DNA of 64,000 nucleotides. Origin: an uncultured Oscillospiraceae bacterium (GTDB lineage: Bacteria; Bacillota; Clostridia; Oscillospirales; Oscillospiraceae). The stretch lies in contig CAKULE010000013.1 of NCBI GenBank assembly GCA_934667095.1, positions 1 to 64,000 of the forward strand, given 5' to 3'. The notes below the pieces were generated by a model that was given only the letters and a program-made list of their open reading frames with translations, was not told the origin of the DNA and searched no databases. Numbering within the stretch: position 1 is the first letter of the stretch; every line of letters starts with the position of its first letter. The position numbers were made by a program, and so were the translations under genes. This document shows positions 1 through 8,329 of the stretch, one piece after another.

Positions 1-120
1 CGCATCTCCATGTTTGCCATGCGCCAGCTGGAGAAGACCGGCGGCAAGTACGGCATCATCAGCTCCTGCTGCGGCGGTGGCCTCGGTACCTCCGCCATTA
101 TTGAGAACCTGAGACGATAA
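1..120 (+). CDS. acetyl-CoA acetyltransferase (thiolase), C-terminal end only
   Basis: The first 39 codons read in frame to a TAA at 118-120 and give the end of a thiolase. The visible sequence includes SSCCGGGLGTSAI, the C-terminal glycine-rich motif with the second active-site cysteine. Thiolase condenses two acetyl-CoA to acetoacetyl-CoA, the substrate of the hbd product that starts 32 bp downstream, so the pair fits the butyrate/crotonyl-CoA pathway. The rest of the gene lies before the window. Confidence 0.85.
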   Translation, partial: RISMFAMRQLEKTGGKYGIISSCCGGGLGTSAIIENLRR

Positions 121-152
121 CCCAAGGAAATAAAAAGGAAGGAATTAGCATT

Positions 153-1010
153 ATGGAACTGAAAAAAGTGTGTGTAGTCGGCGGCGGCCAGATGGGCCGC
201 CAGATCGCCCTGTGCGCCGCGATCCACGGCTACGATGTGACTGTCTACGACTCTTTCCCCGGCATGCCTGAGAAGATCAAGGCGTGGGAGGAGGAGTATC
301 TGGCCGGCCGCATCGCCAAGGGCCGCATGACCGAGGAGCAGGCGGCGGAGGTCAAGACCCGCTTCGCCGTGTGCGACGACATGAAGGCCGCCGCAGCTGA
401 CGCGGACCTGATCATCGAGGCCATCGTGGAGGTCTACGAGGCCAAGGCCAAGCTGTTCCGCGAGCTGGACGCCGTGATCCGCCCTGATGCCATCGTGGCC
501 ACCAACTCCAGCTACATGGTGTCCTCCCTGTTCAAGGACTGCTTTGCCGATCCCTCCCGCCTGTGCAACTGCCACTTCTACAACCCCGCGCTGGTGATGA
601 AGTTCGTGGAGGTCGTACAGGGCGAGCACACCTCCGATGCCGTGGGCACCGCCGTGTATGAGTTCTGCAAGAGCATCGGCAAGACCCCCATCCTGATGAA
701 GAAGGAGATCTCCGGCTTTGCCGCCAACCGCATCATCAGCGTGATCAACGCCGAGGCCCGCTATCTGGTCCAGAACGGCTACCTGACCCCGCAGGAGGTG
801 GACATCGCCTGCGAGCAGGGCCTGAACCACCCCATGGGTCCCTTCCGCCTGATGGACCTGACCGGCATCGACCTGACCTACGACCTGATGAAGGCCGGCG
901 TGGCTGCGGGCGGCGAGAAGCCCGACTGCTACGACCTCATCGAGAGCATGGTCAAGGAAGGCAAGCTGGGCCGCAAGTCCGGCGAGGGCTTCTACAAATA
1001 CGACAAGTAA
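153..1010 (+). CDS. hbd: 3-hydroxybutyryl-CoA dehydrogenase
   Basis: 285 aa, the usual length for the short bacterial enzyme. It reduces acetoacetyl-CoA to 3-hydroxybutyryl-CoA with NAD(P)H in cytosolic butyrate formation. The N-terminal Rossmann fold shows GGGQMG at residues 10-15. The catalytic histidine lies in CHFYNPA, and the C-terminal helical domain starts near ISGFAANRI. The ATG at 153 follows AGGAAGGA at 137-144. It lies 32 bp after the thiolase stop, so the two are probably cotranscribed, and a strong terminator follows. Confidence 0.96.
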   Translation: MELKKVCVVGGGQMGRQIALCAAIHGYDVTVYDSFPGMPEKIKAWEEEYLAGRIAKGRMTEEQAAEVKTRFAVCDDMKAAAADADLIIEAIVEVYEAKAKLFRELDAVIRPDAIVATNSSYMVSSLFKDCFADPSRLCNCHFYNPALVMKFVEVVQGEHTSDAVGTAVYEFCKSIGKTPILMKKEISGFAANRIISVINAEARYLVQNGYLTPQEVDIACEQGLNHPMGPFRLMDLTGIDLTYDLMKAGVAAGGEKPDCYDLIESMVKEGKLGRKSGEGFYKYDK

Positions 1011-1060
1011 ATCCGCGCTGCCTCCATCATAACGCATCGAAACGCATCTGACGCATCAAA

Positions 1061-1097
1061 AACGGCCGCCTCTGGGGAGAGGCGGCCGTTCTTTTTT
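1061..1097. terminator. bidirectional rho-independent terminator
   Basis: A 13-bp perfect stem, AACGGCCGCCTCT with its complement, encloses a GGGG loop. A T-run follows on the plus strand and another on the minus strand. It separates hbd from the convergent lipoprotein gene and can serve both. Confidence 0.9.
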
Positions 1098-1106
1098 CGT
1101 TCTGTA

Positions 1107-1637
1107 TTATTCGAAGGTGAAGCGGATGCTGTTGATGCAGGCGTTGTAGGCGTCGTTCCAGTCGGCGTCCCCGGACTGGGTGAAGGTGAAGGAGTACCCG
1201 CCGTTGGCGGCGTTGACGGTCACCAGCTCCTGCCGCAGAGCCACGCCGTACAGCTCCAGATGGTAGCAGTAGCGGATGGCGTCCACGCCGTCGATGGTAG
1301 TGCGCTCAAAGCTGTCGCTGGTCACATCGACCTCTTCCTCCAGCGACTCGGCGAACAGGGACTCCAGAGATGCTTCCAGCACCTCGCGGGAGTAGGAGCC
1401 GAACAGCTTGTCATACTCGGCGGTGGTGACGGTGATATTGGAGCCATCGGTGGGGTAGTCCGGGGCCAGCCAGAGCTGGTCGTTGTCGGCGCTGACGGTG
1501 AAGCCCTCGGGGGCCTCAAAGGTGTAGCCGGTGATGTTCTTGGGGGCCTCGCTCTCCTTGCCGCCGGAGCTGCCGCAGGCGGCCAGCGCAAACACCATCA
1601 CCGCCGCCAGCAGGGCGCAGGTGAGTTTCTTTTTCAT
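1107..1637 (-). CDS. putative lipoprotein, PsbP-like
   Basis: 176 aa. Residues 1-21 are a lipoprotein signal, with MKKK, a hydrophobic stretch and the lipobox ALAAC, so the mature protein should be lipid-anchored outside the membrane at Cys21. The chosen ATG has AGGAGG nine bases upstream; an ATG three codons earlier abuts the Shine-Dalgarno site and longer starts lack a signal peptide. The rest resembles secreted PsbP/DUF1795-like single-domain lipoproteins: a FEAPEGFTV opening, then alternating strands ending in a helix before SIRFTFE. The function is unknown and the family assignment is tentative. Confidence 0.75.
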   Translation of the reverse strand: MKKKLTCALLAAVMVFALAACGSSGGKESEAPKNITGYTFEAPEGFTVSADNDQLWLAPDYPTDGSNITVTTAEYDKLFGSYSREVLEASLESLFAESLEEEVDVTSDSFERTTIDGVDAIRYCYHLELYGVALRQELVTVNAANGGYSFTFTQSGDADWNDAYNACINSIRFTFE

Positions 1638-1726
1638 GTGATCCATCCTCCTGAAAGAAAAGTGGGCAAGAGCCGAGGCTCTTGCCCACATCATAGCATA
1701 TCAGGCGGGGAAAGTCCAGAGGGACC

Positions 1727-3097
1727 TTACAACTGCCCCCGGGCCCAGCCGATCTGGGCAGCCACAGAGTCGGGGCAGGTCCCGCCCTCGCTGGTGCGCC
1801 GGGCCACGCAGGCGTTCAGGTCGATGGCGGCGTAGATATCGGCGTCGAAGTGGGGGTCCTGCGCCTGATATTCCTCCAGCGGCAGGTCCTCCAGCACGCA
1901 GCCCCTGGTGATACACAGGGCCACCAGCTGGCCGGAGACCTTATAGGCCGTCCGGAAGGGGAGCCCCTTGCCCACCAGGTAGTCCGCCAGGTCAGTGGCG
2001 TTGAGGAAGCCCTTCTGGGCGGCGGCGTACATCACATCGGTGTGGGCGGTGAGGGTGGCGATCATGCCGGTCATCACCGGCAGGCACAGCTTTACGGTGT
2101 CATAGGCGTCAAAGACGGCCTCCTTGTCCTCCTGCAGGTCCTTGTTGTAGGCCAGCGGCAGCCCCTTCAGGGTGGTGAGCATGGCGGTGAGGTCGCCGTA
2201 CACCCGGCCAGTCTTGCCCCGGATGAGCTCCGCCATGTCAGAGTTTTTCTTCTGGGGCATGATGGACGAGCCGGTGGTGTACGCGTCCGACAGGGTGACG
2301 AAGCGGAACTCCCAGCTGGACCACAGCACCAGCTCCTCGCTGAGCCGGGACAGGTGCATCATCAGCACCGCCAGCGCGGACAGCAGCTCGGCGCAGAAGT
2401 CCCGGTCGGACACGCCGTCCAGACTGTTGCGGCATACGCCGTCGAAGCCCAGCTTTGCGGCCTCGAACTGCCGATCAGTGGGGTAGGTGGTGCCCGCCAG
2501 TGCGCAGCAGCCGATGGGGGACTGGTTCATCCGCCGCCGGCAGTCGGCCAGCCGGTCCCGGTCCCGCAGGAGCATCATCACATAGGCCATCAGGTGGTGG
2601 CCGAAGGTGATGGGCTGGGCCCGCTGGAGATGGGTGTACCCGGGCATGATGGCGCTCTGGTACTCCTCTGCCCGGTCAGTGAGGGCCTTGGCCAGATCGG
2701 TGATCAGGGCAGAGACAGCGCCGCACTCCTCACGCAAGTACATCCGCAGGTCCAGCGCCACCTGATCGTTGCGGCTGCGGGCGGTGTGCAGCTTTTTGCC
2801 CAGCTCTCCCAGCCGCTGGGTGAGCACCTGCTCCACGAACATGTGGATGTCCTCGCACTCCGGGTCGAAGGTCAGTGCCCCGCTGTCCAGATCGTCCAGA
2901 ATGGTCTGAAGCCCGTCGATAATGGCGTCCGCCTCGGCCTGGGGCAGGATGCCCGTGGCCCCCAGCATGGCTGCGTGGGCCATGGAGCCGGTGATGTCCT
3001 GCCGGTACATGCGGCAGTCGAAACGGATGGAGGAGTTGAAGTCGTCCGCCAGCTTGGCGGTGGCGCCGTCGGTGCGCCCGGCCCAGAGTTTTGCCAT
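1727..3097 (-). CDS. argH: argininosuccinate lyase
   Basis: 456 aa, full length. It cleaves argininosuccinate to arginine and fumarate, the last step of arginine synthesis. The fumarase/aspartase-superfamily signature GSSIMPQKKNSD is present, as are the family segments TARSRNDQVALDLRM and PGYTHLQRAQPI. The ATG at 3097 (MAKLWAGRTDG) has AAAGGA upstream; the longer open frame upstream is only the intergenic repeat read through. It follows argG on the same strand after a 243-bp gap full of hairpins, so the two are probably one transcription unit with a structured spacer. Confidence 0.97.
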   Translation of the reverse strand: MAKLWAGRTDGATAKLADDFNSSIRFDCRMYRQDITGSMAHAAMLGATGILPQAEADAIIDGLQTILDDLDSGALTFDPECEDIHMFVEQVLTQRLGELGKKLHTARSRNDQVALDLRMYLREECGAVSALITDLAKALTDRAEEYQSAIMPGYTHLQRAQPITFGHHLMAYVMMLLRDRDRLADCRRRMNQSPIGCCALAGTTYPTDRQFEAAKLGFDGVCRNSLDGVSDRDFCAELLSALAVLMMHLSRLSEELVLWSSWEFRFVTLSDAYTTGSSIMPQKKNSDMAELIRGKTGRVYGDLTAMLTTLKGLPLAYNKDLQEDKEAVFDAYDTVKLCLPVMTGMIATLTAHTDVMYAAAQKGFLNATDLADYLVGKGLPFRTAYKVSGQLVALCITRGCVLEDLPLEEYQAQDPHFDADIYAAIDLNACVARRTSEGGTCPDSVAAQIGWARGQL

Positions 3098-3119
3098 GGT
3101 GGGTACCGTCCTTTCAAAG

Positions 3120-3260
3120 TTAGACGTCAAAAAACTGAGGAACGTTTTTGACGGTGGGTTGCAGGCCGCTGCGCGCACTCGCTGCGCCCGCACACTTGCG
3201 GCCTGAGCGGAGCTTCCCGCCACGCGCATGTCGCGGCGGGAAACGGATCAGATCTCCTTT
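3120..3260. repeat. hairpin-rich intergenic repeat between argG and argH
   Basis: Successive inverted repeats are visible. CGTCAAAAA pairs with TTTTTGACG (3126-3154), CAGGCCGC with GCGGCCTG (about 3163-3213), and TCCCGCC with GGCGGGA (about 3218-3243). The minus strand also holds a short open stretch ending AAAAAKEI-stop that does not look like a real gene. The arrangement resembles the dispersed palindromic intergenic repeats of this bacterial group, but only one copy lies in the window, so repetitiveness is inference. Confidence 0.45.
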
Positions 3261-3301
3261 GCCGCTGCGGCGGCGAACTCTGCAAGGCGTTTGGCAGCGA
3301 T

Positions 3302-3327
3302 GCCGCCCCTCCGAAGGGAGGGGCGGC
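3302..3327. terminator. GC-rich hairpin just after argG
   Basis: GCCGCCCCTCC and GGAGGGGCGGC form an 11-bp perfect stem with a GAAG loop, 13 bp beyond the argG stop. There is no T-run in the argG direction (ATCGCTGCC follows), so it may stabilise or attenuate the message rather than terminate it fully. Confidence 0.5.
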
Positions 3328-3340
3328 GTTGTTTGTATGC

Positions 3341-4561
3341 TTACAGCTTGCCCTGCTCCCGCAGCGCCTGCACCTTGTCGGGCAGGCCCCACAGGTTGAT
3401 GAAGCCGGTGGCGTCGTTCTGGTTGTAGTCGCTCTCCTCAAAGGTCACCAGATTCTCGGAGTACAGACTGTCCGGAGAGGTGACGGAGGAGGTGATGATG
3501 TTGCCCTTGTACAGCTTCAGCTTCACCGTGCCGGTGACGTGCTTCTGGGTGTCCACAGCGAAGGCCTGCAGGGCCTCCCGCAAGGGGGTGAACCACTTGC
3601 CGTTGTACACCAGGTCGGCGAAATCCACCGCCAGCTTGGACTTCATGTGCTTGGTGTCCTTGTCCACGGTGAGCATCTCCAGCACCTCGTGGGCCTTGTA
3701 GAGAATGGTGCCGCCGGGAGTCTCGTACACGCCGCGGTCCTTCATGCCCACCAGCCGGTTCTCCACGATGTCCAGCAGGCCGATGCCGTTCTCGCCGCCC
3801 AGCTTGTTCAGCTTTCGGATGATGTCGCTGGCCTTCTGCTTCTCGCCGTCGATGGCCACGGGCCAGCCCTTCTCAAAGTCCAGCGTCACATAGGTGGGGG
3901 CGTCGGGGGCCATGGCGGGGGAGACCCCCATCTCCAGAAAGCCCGGCTTGTCGTACAGCGGCTCGTTGGCGGGGTCCTCCAGGTCCAGACCCTCGTGGCT
4001 CAGGTGCCAGAGGTTCTTGTCCTTCGAGTAGTTGGTCTCCCGACTGATCTTCAGGGGGACGTTGTGGGCCTCCGCGTAGTCGATCTCCTCATCCCGGCCC
4101 TTGATGTCCCACTCCCGCCAGGGGGCGATGATGGTCATCTCCGGGGCGAAGCGCTTGATGGCCAGCTCGAACCGCACCTGATCGTTGCCCTTGCCGGTGC
4201 AGCCGTGGCAGATGGCGTCGGCGTGCTCCTTTTTGGCGATCTCCACCAGGCGCTTGGCAATCACCGGCCGGGCGAAGGCGGTGCCCAGCAGGTACTCCTC
4301 GTACTTGGCCCCCATCATCATGGAGGGGATGATGACCTCGTCCACCATCTCGTCGGTGAGGTCCTCAATGTACAGCTTGGAGGCGCCGGTCTTGAGGGCC
4401 TTCTCCTCCAGCCCGTCCAGCTCGTCCCCCTGACCCACGTCGGCGGAGACCGCCACGATCTCCGGGTCGTTATAGTTCTCCTTCAGCCAGGGGATGATGA
4501 TAGAGGTGTCCAGCCCGCCGGAGTAGGCCAGCACCACCTTTTTGATGTCCTTCTTATCCAT
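3341..4561 (-). CDS. argG: argininosuccinate synthase
   Basis: 406 aa. It joins citrulline and aspartate with ATP to form argininosuccinate, the step before ArgH. The N-terminal PP-loop motif AYSGGLDTS is at residues 12-20, and CHGCTGKGNDQVRFE carries the substrate-binding region of the family. The start at 4561 is fixed by AGGAGG eight bases upstream; the ATG 12 codons earlier lies upstream of that site. The gene is first in the argG-argH unit on the minus strand, with a promoter at 4601-4631. Confidence 0.97.
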   Translation of the reverse strand: MDKKDIKKVVLAYSGGLDTSIIIPWLKENYNDPEIVAVSADVGQGDELDGLEEKALKTGASKLYIEDLTDEMVDEVIIPSMMMGAKYEEYLLGTAFARPVIAKRLVEIAKKEHADAICHGCTGKGNDQVRFELAIKRFAPEMTIIAPWREWDIKGRDEEIDYAEAHNVPLKISRETNYSKDKNLWHLSHEGLDLEDPANEPLYDKPGFLEMGVSPAMAPDAPTYVTLDFEKGWPVAIDGEKQKASDIIRKLNKLGGENGIGLLDIVENRLVGMKDRGVYETPGGTILYKAHEVLEMLTVDKDTKHMKSKLAVDFADLVYNGKWFTPLREALQAFAVDTQKHVTGTVKLKLYKGNIITSSVTSPDSLYSENLVTFEESDYNQNDATGFINLWGLPDKVQALREQGKL

Positions 4562-4600
4562 AGCAGTTACCTCCTGCGAATTATATTCGAATTGCACTGA

Positions 4601-4631
4601 ATAATATGCAACAAAAGACCGGAAAAGTCAA
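4601..4631 (-). promoter_or_regulatory. argG promoter, possible ArgR site
   Basis: On the minus strand TTGACT (4626-4631) precedes an AT-rich -10 (CATATT at 17 bp, or TATTAT at 19 bp). The -10 overlaps TGCATATTATTCA, which resembles but does not fit an ARG box (consensus TGAAT-W4-ATTCA). Arginine repression would be expected for this operon. The operator is tentative. Confidence 0.45.
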
Positions 4632-4732
4632 GGGTATTTTTCGAAGTATTCATAATTCGGCGAAGGGACGGGAAAACCGCACCCCGCCCCGCCGCTTTTG
4701 GCGGAAGGGACAAGGCGGACGGCAGTCCGCGC

Positions 4733-4761
4733 TTGAAGGGGACAGAAAAATGTGGTATAAT
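4733..4761 (+). promoter_or_regulatory. sigma-A type promoter of the small zinc-ribbon gene
   Basis: TTGAAG, a 17-bp spacer, then TATAAT, 30 bp before the start codon at 4792. Confidence 0.75.
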
Positions 4762-4791
4762 AAGCCCGAACAAAAACTGGAGGGATAGGAA

Positions 4792-5031
4792 ATGGACTAC
4801 AAAAAGAGCCGGACTCTGCTCAGCATCTGCCTGTGGGCCGCACTGATTCTGTGCCTGTTCTCCCTTGTGACGAACATCGACTGGATCGGTGTGCTGGGTG
4901 TTGTCACGATGGTCCTCGGCATCGTCCAGACCGCGGTGTTTTACCGCTGCCCCTACTGTCGGAAGACGCTGAATTTCAGAGGAAGACCGCCCAGGTTCTG
5001 CCCGGAGTGCGGGCATGAGCTGGAGCGCTGA
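4792..5031 (+). CDS. small membrane protein with C-terminal zinc ribbon
   Basis: 79 aa. Two hydrophobic segments (about residues 9-27 and 31-48) are followed by a zinc-ribbon tail with CPYC and CPEC pairs. The pattern suggests a small membrane-bound protein with a cytoplasmic zinc knuckle. GGAGGG lies seven bases before the ATG, it has its own promoter, and a terminator follows directly, so it is a single-gene unit. The function is unknown. Confidence 0.8.
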   Translation: MDYKKSRTLLSICLWAALILCLFSLVTNIDWIGVLGVVTMVLGIVQTAVFYRCPYCRKTLNFRGRPPRFCPECGHELER

Positions 5032-5044
5032 GCGGTCTGTCTGC

Positions 5045-5084
5045 GAGCCGGTCCGCCGTTTTGAGGCGGGCCGGCTCTGTTTTT
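5045..5084 (+). terminator. rho-independent terminator
   Basis: The GAGCCGG...CCGGCTC stem extends inward through CCGCC/GGCGG, and GTTTTT follows. It ends the transcript of the small zinc-ribbon gene before the polA promoter. Confidence 0.85.
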
Positions 5085-5124
5085 CGGGCGGCGACAGCCT
5101 CTGTGCGATTTTTGCCTTCGCCCG

Positions 5125-5153
5125 TTGCCTAACCGGGCGAAAAATGGTATACT
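5125..5153 (+). promoter_or_regulatory. polA promoter
   Basis: TTGCCT, a 17-bp spacer and TATACT with an extended-10 TGG. A second TATAAT overlaps at 5153-5158. It is 33 bp upstream of the polA ATG. Confidence 0.8.
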
Positions 5154-5185
5154 ATAATTTAACGAAGAAATCGGGAGGTCACTCC

Positions 5186-7840
5186 ATGAAGCTAATGGTC
5201 ATCGACGGCAACTCCATCGTCAACCGCGCCTTTTACGGCGTCAGCCAGAACCTGTCCACCCGGGACGGGCTGCCCACCAACGCCATCTTCGGCTTTCTGA
5301 ACATCCTGCTCAAGCTGCTGGACGAGGAGAAGCCCGAGGGCCTGGCCGTGGCCTTCGACCTGAAGGCCCCCACCTTCCGCCACCTGGCCTACGAGGGCTA
5401 CAAGGCCCAGCGCAAGGGCATGCCCGATGAGCTGGCGGCCCAGATGCCGGTGCTGAAGGAGGTGCTGGACGCCATGAACATCCGCCGGTACGAACTGGAG
5501 GGCTGGGAGGCGGATGACCTGCTGGGCACCATGGCCCGCGTCAACGGCGAGGCCGGGGGCGAGACCGTCATCGTCACCGGCGACAAGGACTCCCTCCAGC
5601 TCATCACCGACCGCACCCGGGTGAAGCTGGTGTCCACCCGCATGGGTCAGACCACCACCAGGGACATGACCCCCGATACCTTCCGGGCCCAGTACGGCTT
5701 CGATCCCATCCACATCATCGACCTGAAGGCCCTCATGGGGGATGCCAGCGACAACATCCCCGGCGTGAAGGGTGTGGGGGAGAAGACCGCCATGGCCCTC
5801 ATCCAGCAGTACGGCTCCGTAAAGGCCATCTACGCCAGACTGCCGGATATCGACGCCAAGCCCGCCGTCCTCAAAAAGCTGACGGAGGGTGAAGCCGACG
5901 CCCGTATGAGCTACGATCTGGCCACCATCCGCACCGACGCGCCGCTGGATTTCACCCCGGCGGACGCCGCCCGGAGGCCCTTCAACGATTCCGCCCTGTA
6001 CGAAGTGCTCCTGCGGCTGGAGTTCACCAAGCTCATCGACCGGCTGGGCCTCTCCGGCCACGGCGGCGTGGAGCAGCGGGAGGAGCAGTTCGCCTGCACC
6101 TGCGAGAGCGAGATCGTGGACAGCCGGGCGCGCATGGAGAAGCTGCTGGAGATCTTCCGCGGCCGGGAGCATGTGACCTTCCTGACTCTGCCCGGCCTGA
6201 ACGGCGTATGCGTGGAATTCGGCGAGGGAGACAACGGCGCGGCGGCGGTGTTCCTGGCCGACCGGCTGGACTGCTATAACGACTTCCTCCGGGGCTTTTT
6301 TGACGGCGGCGTGAAGAAGATCACCCACGACTGCAAACCCCTCATGAACCGCCTGCTGGAGGAGGGCCTGAGCACCGACGGCTTCGTGTTCGACACCGCC
6401 GTGGCCGCCTACCTGCTCTCCCCCACCGACGGGAGCTACGACCTGGAGAAGCTGGCGGTGAGCTACTTTAACTTCGAGGCCCCCAAGGCCGCTGTCTATC
6501 AGGACCCGGACGCCTTCGGCCCGCTGGCGGACATCGCCGCCCCCCTGGGGGCGTGGATGAGCCACACCGCGCTGGTGGAGGCTCTTTACGGGGAGCAGTC
6601 TAAAAAGTTGGCGGAGCTGGGGATGGACCGCCTTCTCCGGGACATCGAGTTGCCTCTCTGCCCGGTGCTGGCCCGGATGGAGCGGGCGGGGGTACTGGTG
6701 GACCGCCGGGCGCTGGCGGACTTCGGTCTCGGCCTGAAGGAGGGCATCGCCCGGGAGGAGCAGACCATCTATGCGCTGGCGGGGGAGACCTTCAACATCC
6801 TGTCCCCCAAGCAGCTGGGCGTGGTGCTCTTTGAGCATATGGGCCTGCCCCCGGTGAAAAAGACCAAGACGGGTTACTCCACCAACGCCGACGTGCTGGA
6901 AAAGCTCCGTCCCAAGCATGAGATCATCGGCCATATCCTGGACTACCGCCAGCTGACCAAGCTGAACTCCACCTATGTGGAGGGTCTCGCCAAGGTCATC
7001 GGGGCTGACGGCCGCATCCGCACCTCCTTCCAGAATACGGTGACCGCCACCGGCCGGCTGTCCTCCACGGAGCCCAACCTCCAGAACATCCCCGTGCGCA
7101 CCGCGCTGGGTGCGGAGATGCGGAAGATGTTCACTGCCGCCCCCGGCTGTGTGCTGGTGGACGCGGACTATTCCCAGATCGAGCTGCGGCTGCTGGCCCA
7201 CATCTCCGGCGATCAGGGCATGATCGACGGCTTCAACAGCCACGCCGACATCCACACCGCCACCGCCGCGCAGGTCTTCGGCGTCCCCCCGGAGGAGGTC
7301 ACGCCAGACATGCGCCGGGCGGCCAAGGCCGTGAACTTCGGCATCGTATACGGCATCTCCGCCTTCTCCCTGTCGGAGGACATCCACGTCTCCGTGGCGG
7401 AGGCCAGGGAGTATATGGAGAAGTATTTTGAGCACTACTCCGGCGTCCGGGCCTACATGGACCGGGTGGTGGAGCAGGGCAAGGCGGACGGCTACGTGTC
7501 CACCCTCTACGGCCGCCGCCGCTGGCTGCCGGAGCTGGCCAGCTCCAACTTCAACCTGCGCTCCTTCGGCGAGCGGGTGGCCCTGAACATGCCCATTCAG
7601 GGCACCGCGGCGGACATCATCAAGCTGGCCATGATCCGGGTGGACGGCCGCCTGCGCACCGAGGGCCTTGCCGCCCGGCTGGTGCTTCAGGTCCACGATG
7701 AGCTCATCGTAGAGTGCCCGGAGGCCGAGGGCGAGCGGGTCCGCGCCCTGCTGGCGGAGGAGATGGAGGGCGTGGCCCACCTCTCCGTGCCTCTTGCGGC
7801 GGACGCCAAGATCGGCCGCACCTGGGCCGACTGCCACTGA
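5186..7840 (+). CDS. polA: DNA polymerase I
   Basis: 884 aa. It fills gaps and removes RNA primers during lagging-strand synthesis and repair. Residues 1-290 or so are the 5'-3' exonuclease (IDGNSIVNRAFYG at the start, metal-ligand run GWEADD). Residues about 300-470 are a 3'-5' exonuclease fold without the DxE metal ligands, so it is probably not proofreading, as in Bacillus and Thermus enzymes. The polymerase domain has motif A (DADYSQIELR, about 656-665), the O-helix RRAAKAVNFGIVYG and motif C VHDEL (about 836-840). The start at 5186 has GGGAGG seven bases upstream. It leads a plus-strand run with rimI and serine dehydratase genes. Confidence 0.97.
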   Translation: MKLMVIDGNSIVNRAFYGVSQNLSTRDGLPTNAIFGFLNILLKLLDEEKPEGLAVAFDLKAPTFRHLAYEGYKAQRKGMPDELAAQMPVLKEVLDAMNIRRYELEGWEADDLLGTMARVNGEAGGETVIVTGDKDSLQLITDRTRVKLVSTRMGQTTTRDMTPDTFRAQYGFDPIHIIDLKALMGDASDNIPGVKGVGEKTAMALIQQYGSVKAIYARLPDIDAKPAVLKKLTEGEADARMSYDLATIRTDAPLDFTPADAARRPFNDSALYEVLLRLEFTKLIDRLGLSGHGGVEQREEQFACTCESEIVDSRARMEKLLEIFRGREHVTFLTLPGLNGVCVEFGEGDNGAAAVFLADRLDCYNDFLRGFFDGGVKKITHDCKPLMNRLLEEGLSTDGFVFDTAVAAYLLSPTDGSYDLEKLAVSYFNFEAPKAAVYQDPDAFGPLADIAAPLGAWMSHTALVEALYGEQSKKLAELGMDRLLRDIELPLCPVLARMERAGVLVDRRALADFGLGLKEGIAREEQTIYALAGETFNILSPKQLGVVLFEHMGLPPVKKTKTGYSTNADVLEKLRPKHEIIGHILDYRQLTKLNSTYVEGLAKVIGADGRIRTSFQNTVTATGRLSSTEPNLQNIPVRTALGAEMRKMFTAAPGCVLVDADYSQIELRLLAHISGDQGMIDGFNSHADIHTATAAQVFGVPPEEVTPDMRRAAKAVNFGIVYGISAFSLSEDIHVSVAEAREYMEKYFEHYSGVRAYMDRVVEQGKADGYVSTLYGRRRWLPELASSNFNLRSFGERVALNMPIQGTAADIIKLAMIRVDGRLRTEGLAARLVLQVHDELIVECPEAEGERVRALLAEEMEGVAHLSVPLAADAKIGRTWADCH

Positions 7841-7864
7841 TCTAGAAGAAAAGGAGCCCTGCCC

Positions 7865-8329
7865 ATGAATTATAAGCTGACCCCCATGACAGAGGAACAC
7901 ATCCCCCAGATCGCCGCGCTGGAGCGCGCCTGCTTCTCTCACCCGTGGAGCGAGGACGCCCTGCGGGACGAGCTGTGGAACGACAGCGCCGTGGTCGTGG
8001 TGGCCGAGGGGGAGGACGGCACGGTGCTGGGCTATGTCGGGCTCCAGACCGTGCTGGACGAGGGGTACATCAACAACGTGGCGGTGGACCCCCGCTTCCG
8101 CCGGCAGGGGGTGGCCGGCCAGCTGGTGGAGGCGTTCCTGCGCTTCGGCGCGGCCAGGCTGGCCTTCCTGACGCTGGAGGTCCGCGCCTCCAACGCCCCG
8201 GCCATCGCCCTCTACAAAAAATATGGATTTACGCAGGTCGGCCGCCGGCGGGATTACTACGACGATCCCAAGGAGGACGCCCTGCTGATGACTTTGAGGT
8301 TTGATCATGGAACTGAAACGACTGGATAA
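7865..8329 (+). CDS. rimI: ribosomal protein S18 alanine N-acetyltransferase
   Basis: 154 aa, a single GNAT domain. It acetylates the N-terminal alanine of ribosomal protein S18 using acetyl-CoA. The RimI pattern is clear: LERACFSHPWSEDALRDEL near the N-terminus, the acetyl-CoA loop RRQGVAGQLV, and EVRASNAPAIALYKKYGF. AAAAGGAG precedes the ATG. It sits 24 bp after polA. In many bacteria rimI lies with tsaB and tsaD; here tsaD is about 6 kb away on the other strand. The next gene overlaps its end by 23 bp. Confidence 0.9.
   Translation: MNYKLTPMTEEHIPQIAALERACFSHPWSEDALRDELWNDSAVVVVAEGEDGTVLGYVGLQTVLDEGYINNVAVDPRFRRQGVAGQLVEAFLRFGAARLAFLTLEVRASNAPAIALYKKYGFTQVGRRRDYYDDPKEDALLMTLRFDHGTETTG

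Noticed and set aside
4594..4612. Clear ArgR operator ahead of argG
   Set aside because: TGAATAATATGCA is one base short of the 18-bp ARG box and its right half does not match; kept only as a weak possibility in the promoter entry.
5192..8308. 1038-codon open frame antisense to polA and rimI
   Set aside because: Composition shadow; the sense genes carry full catalytic motifs.
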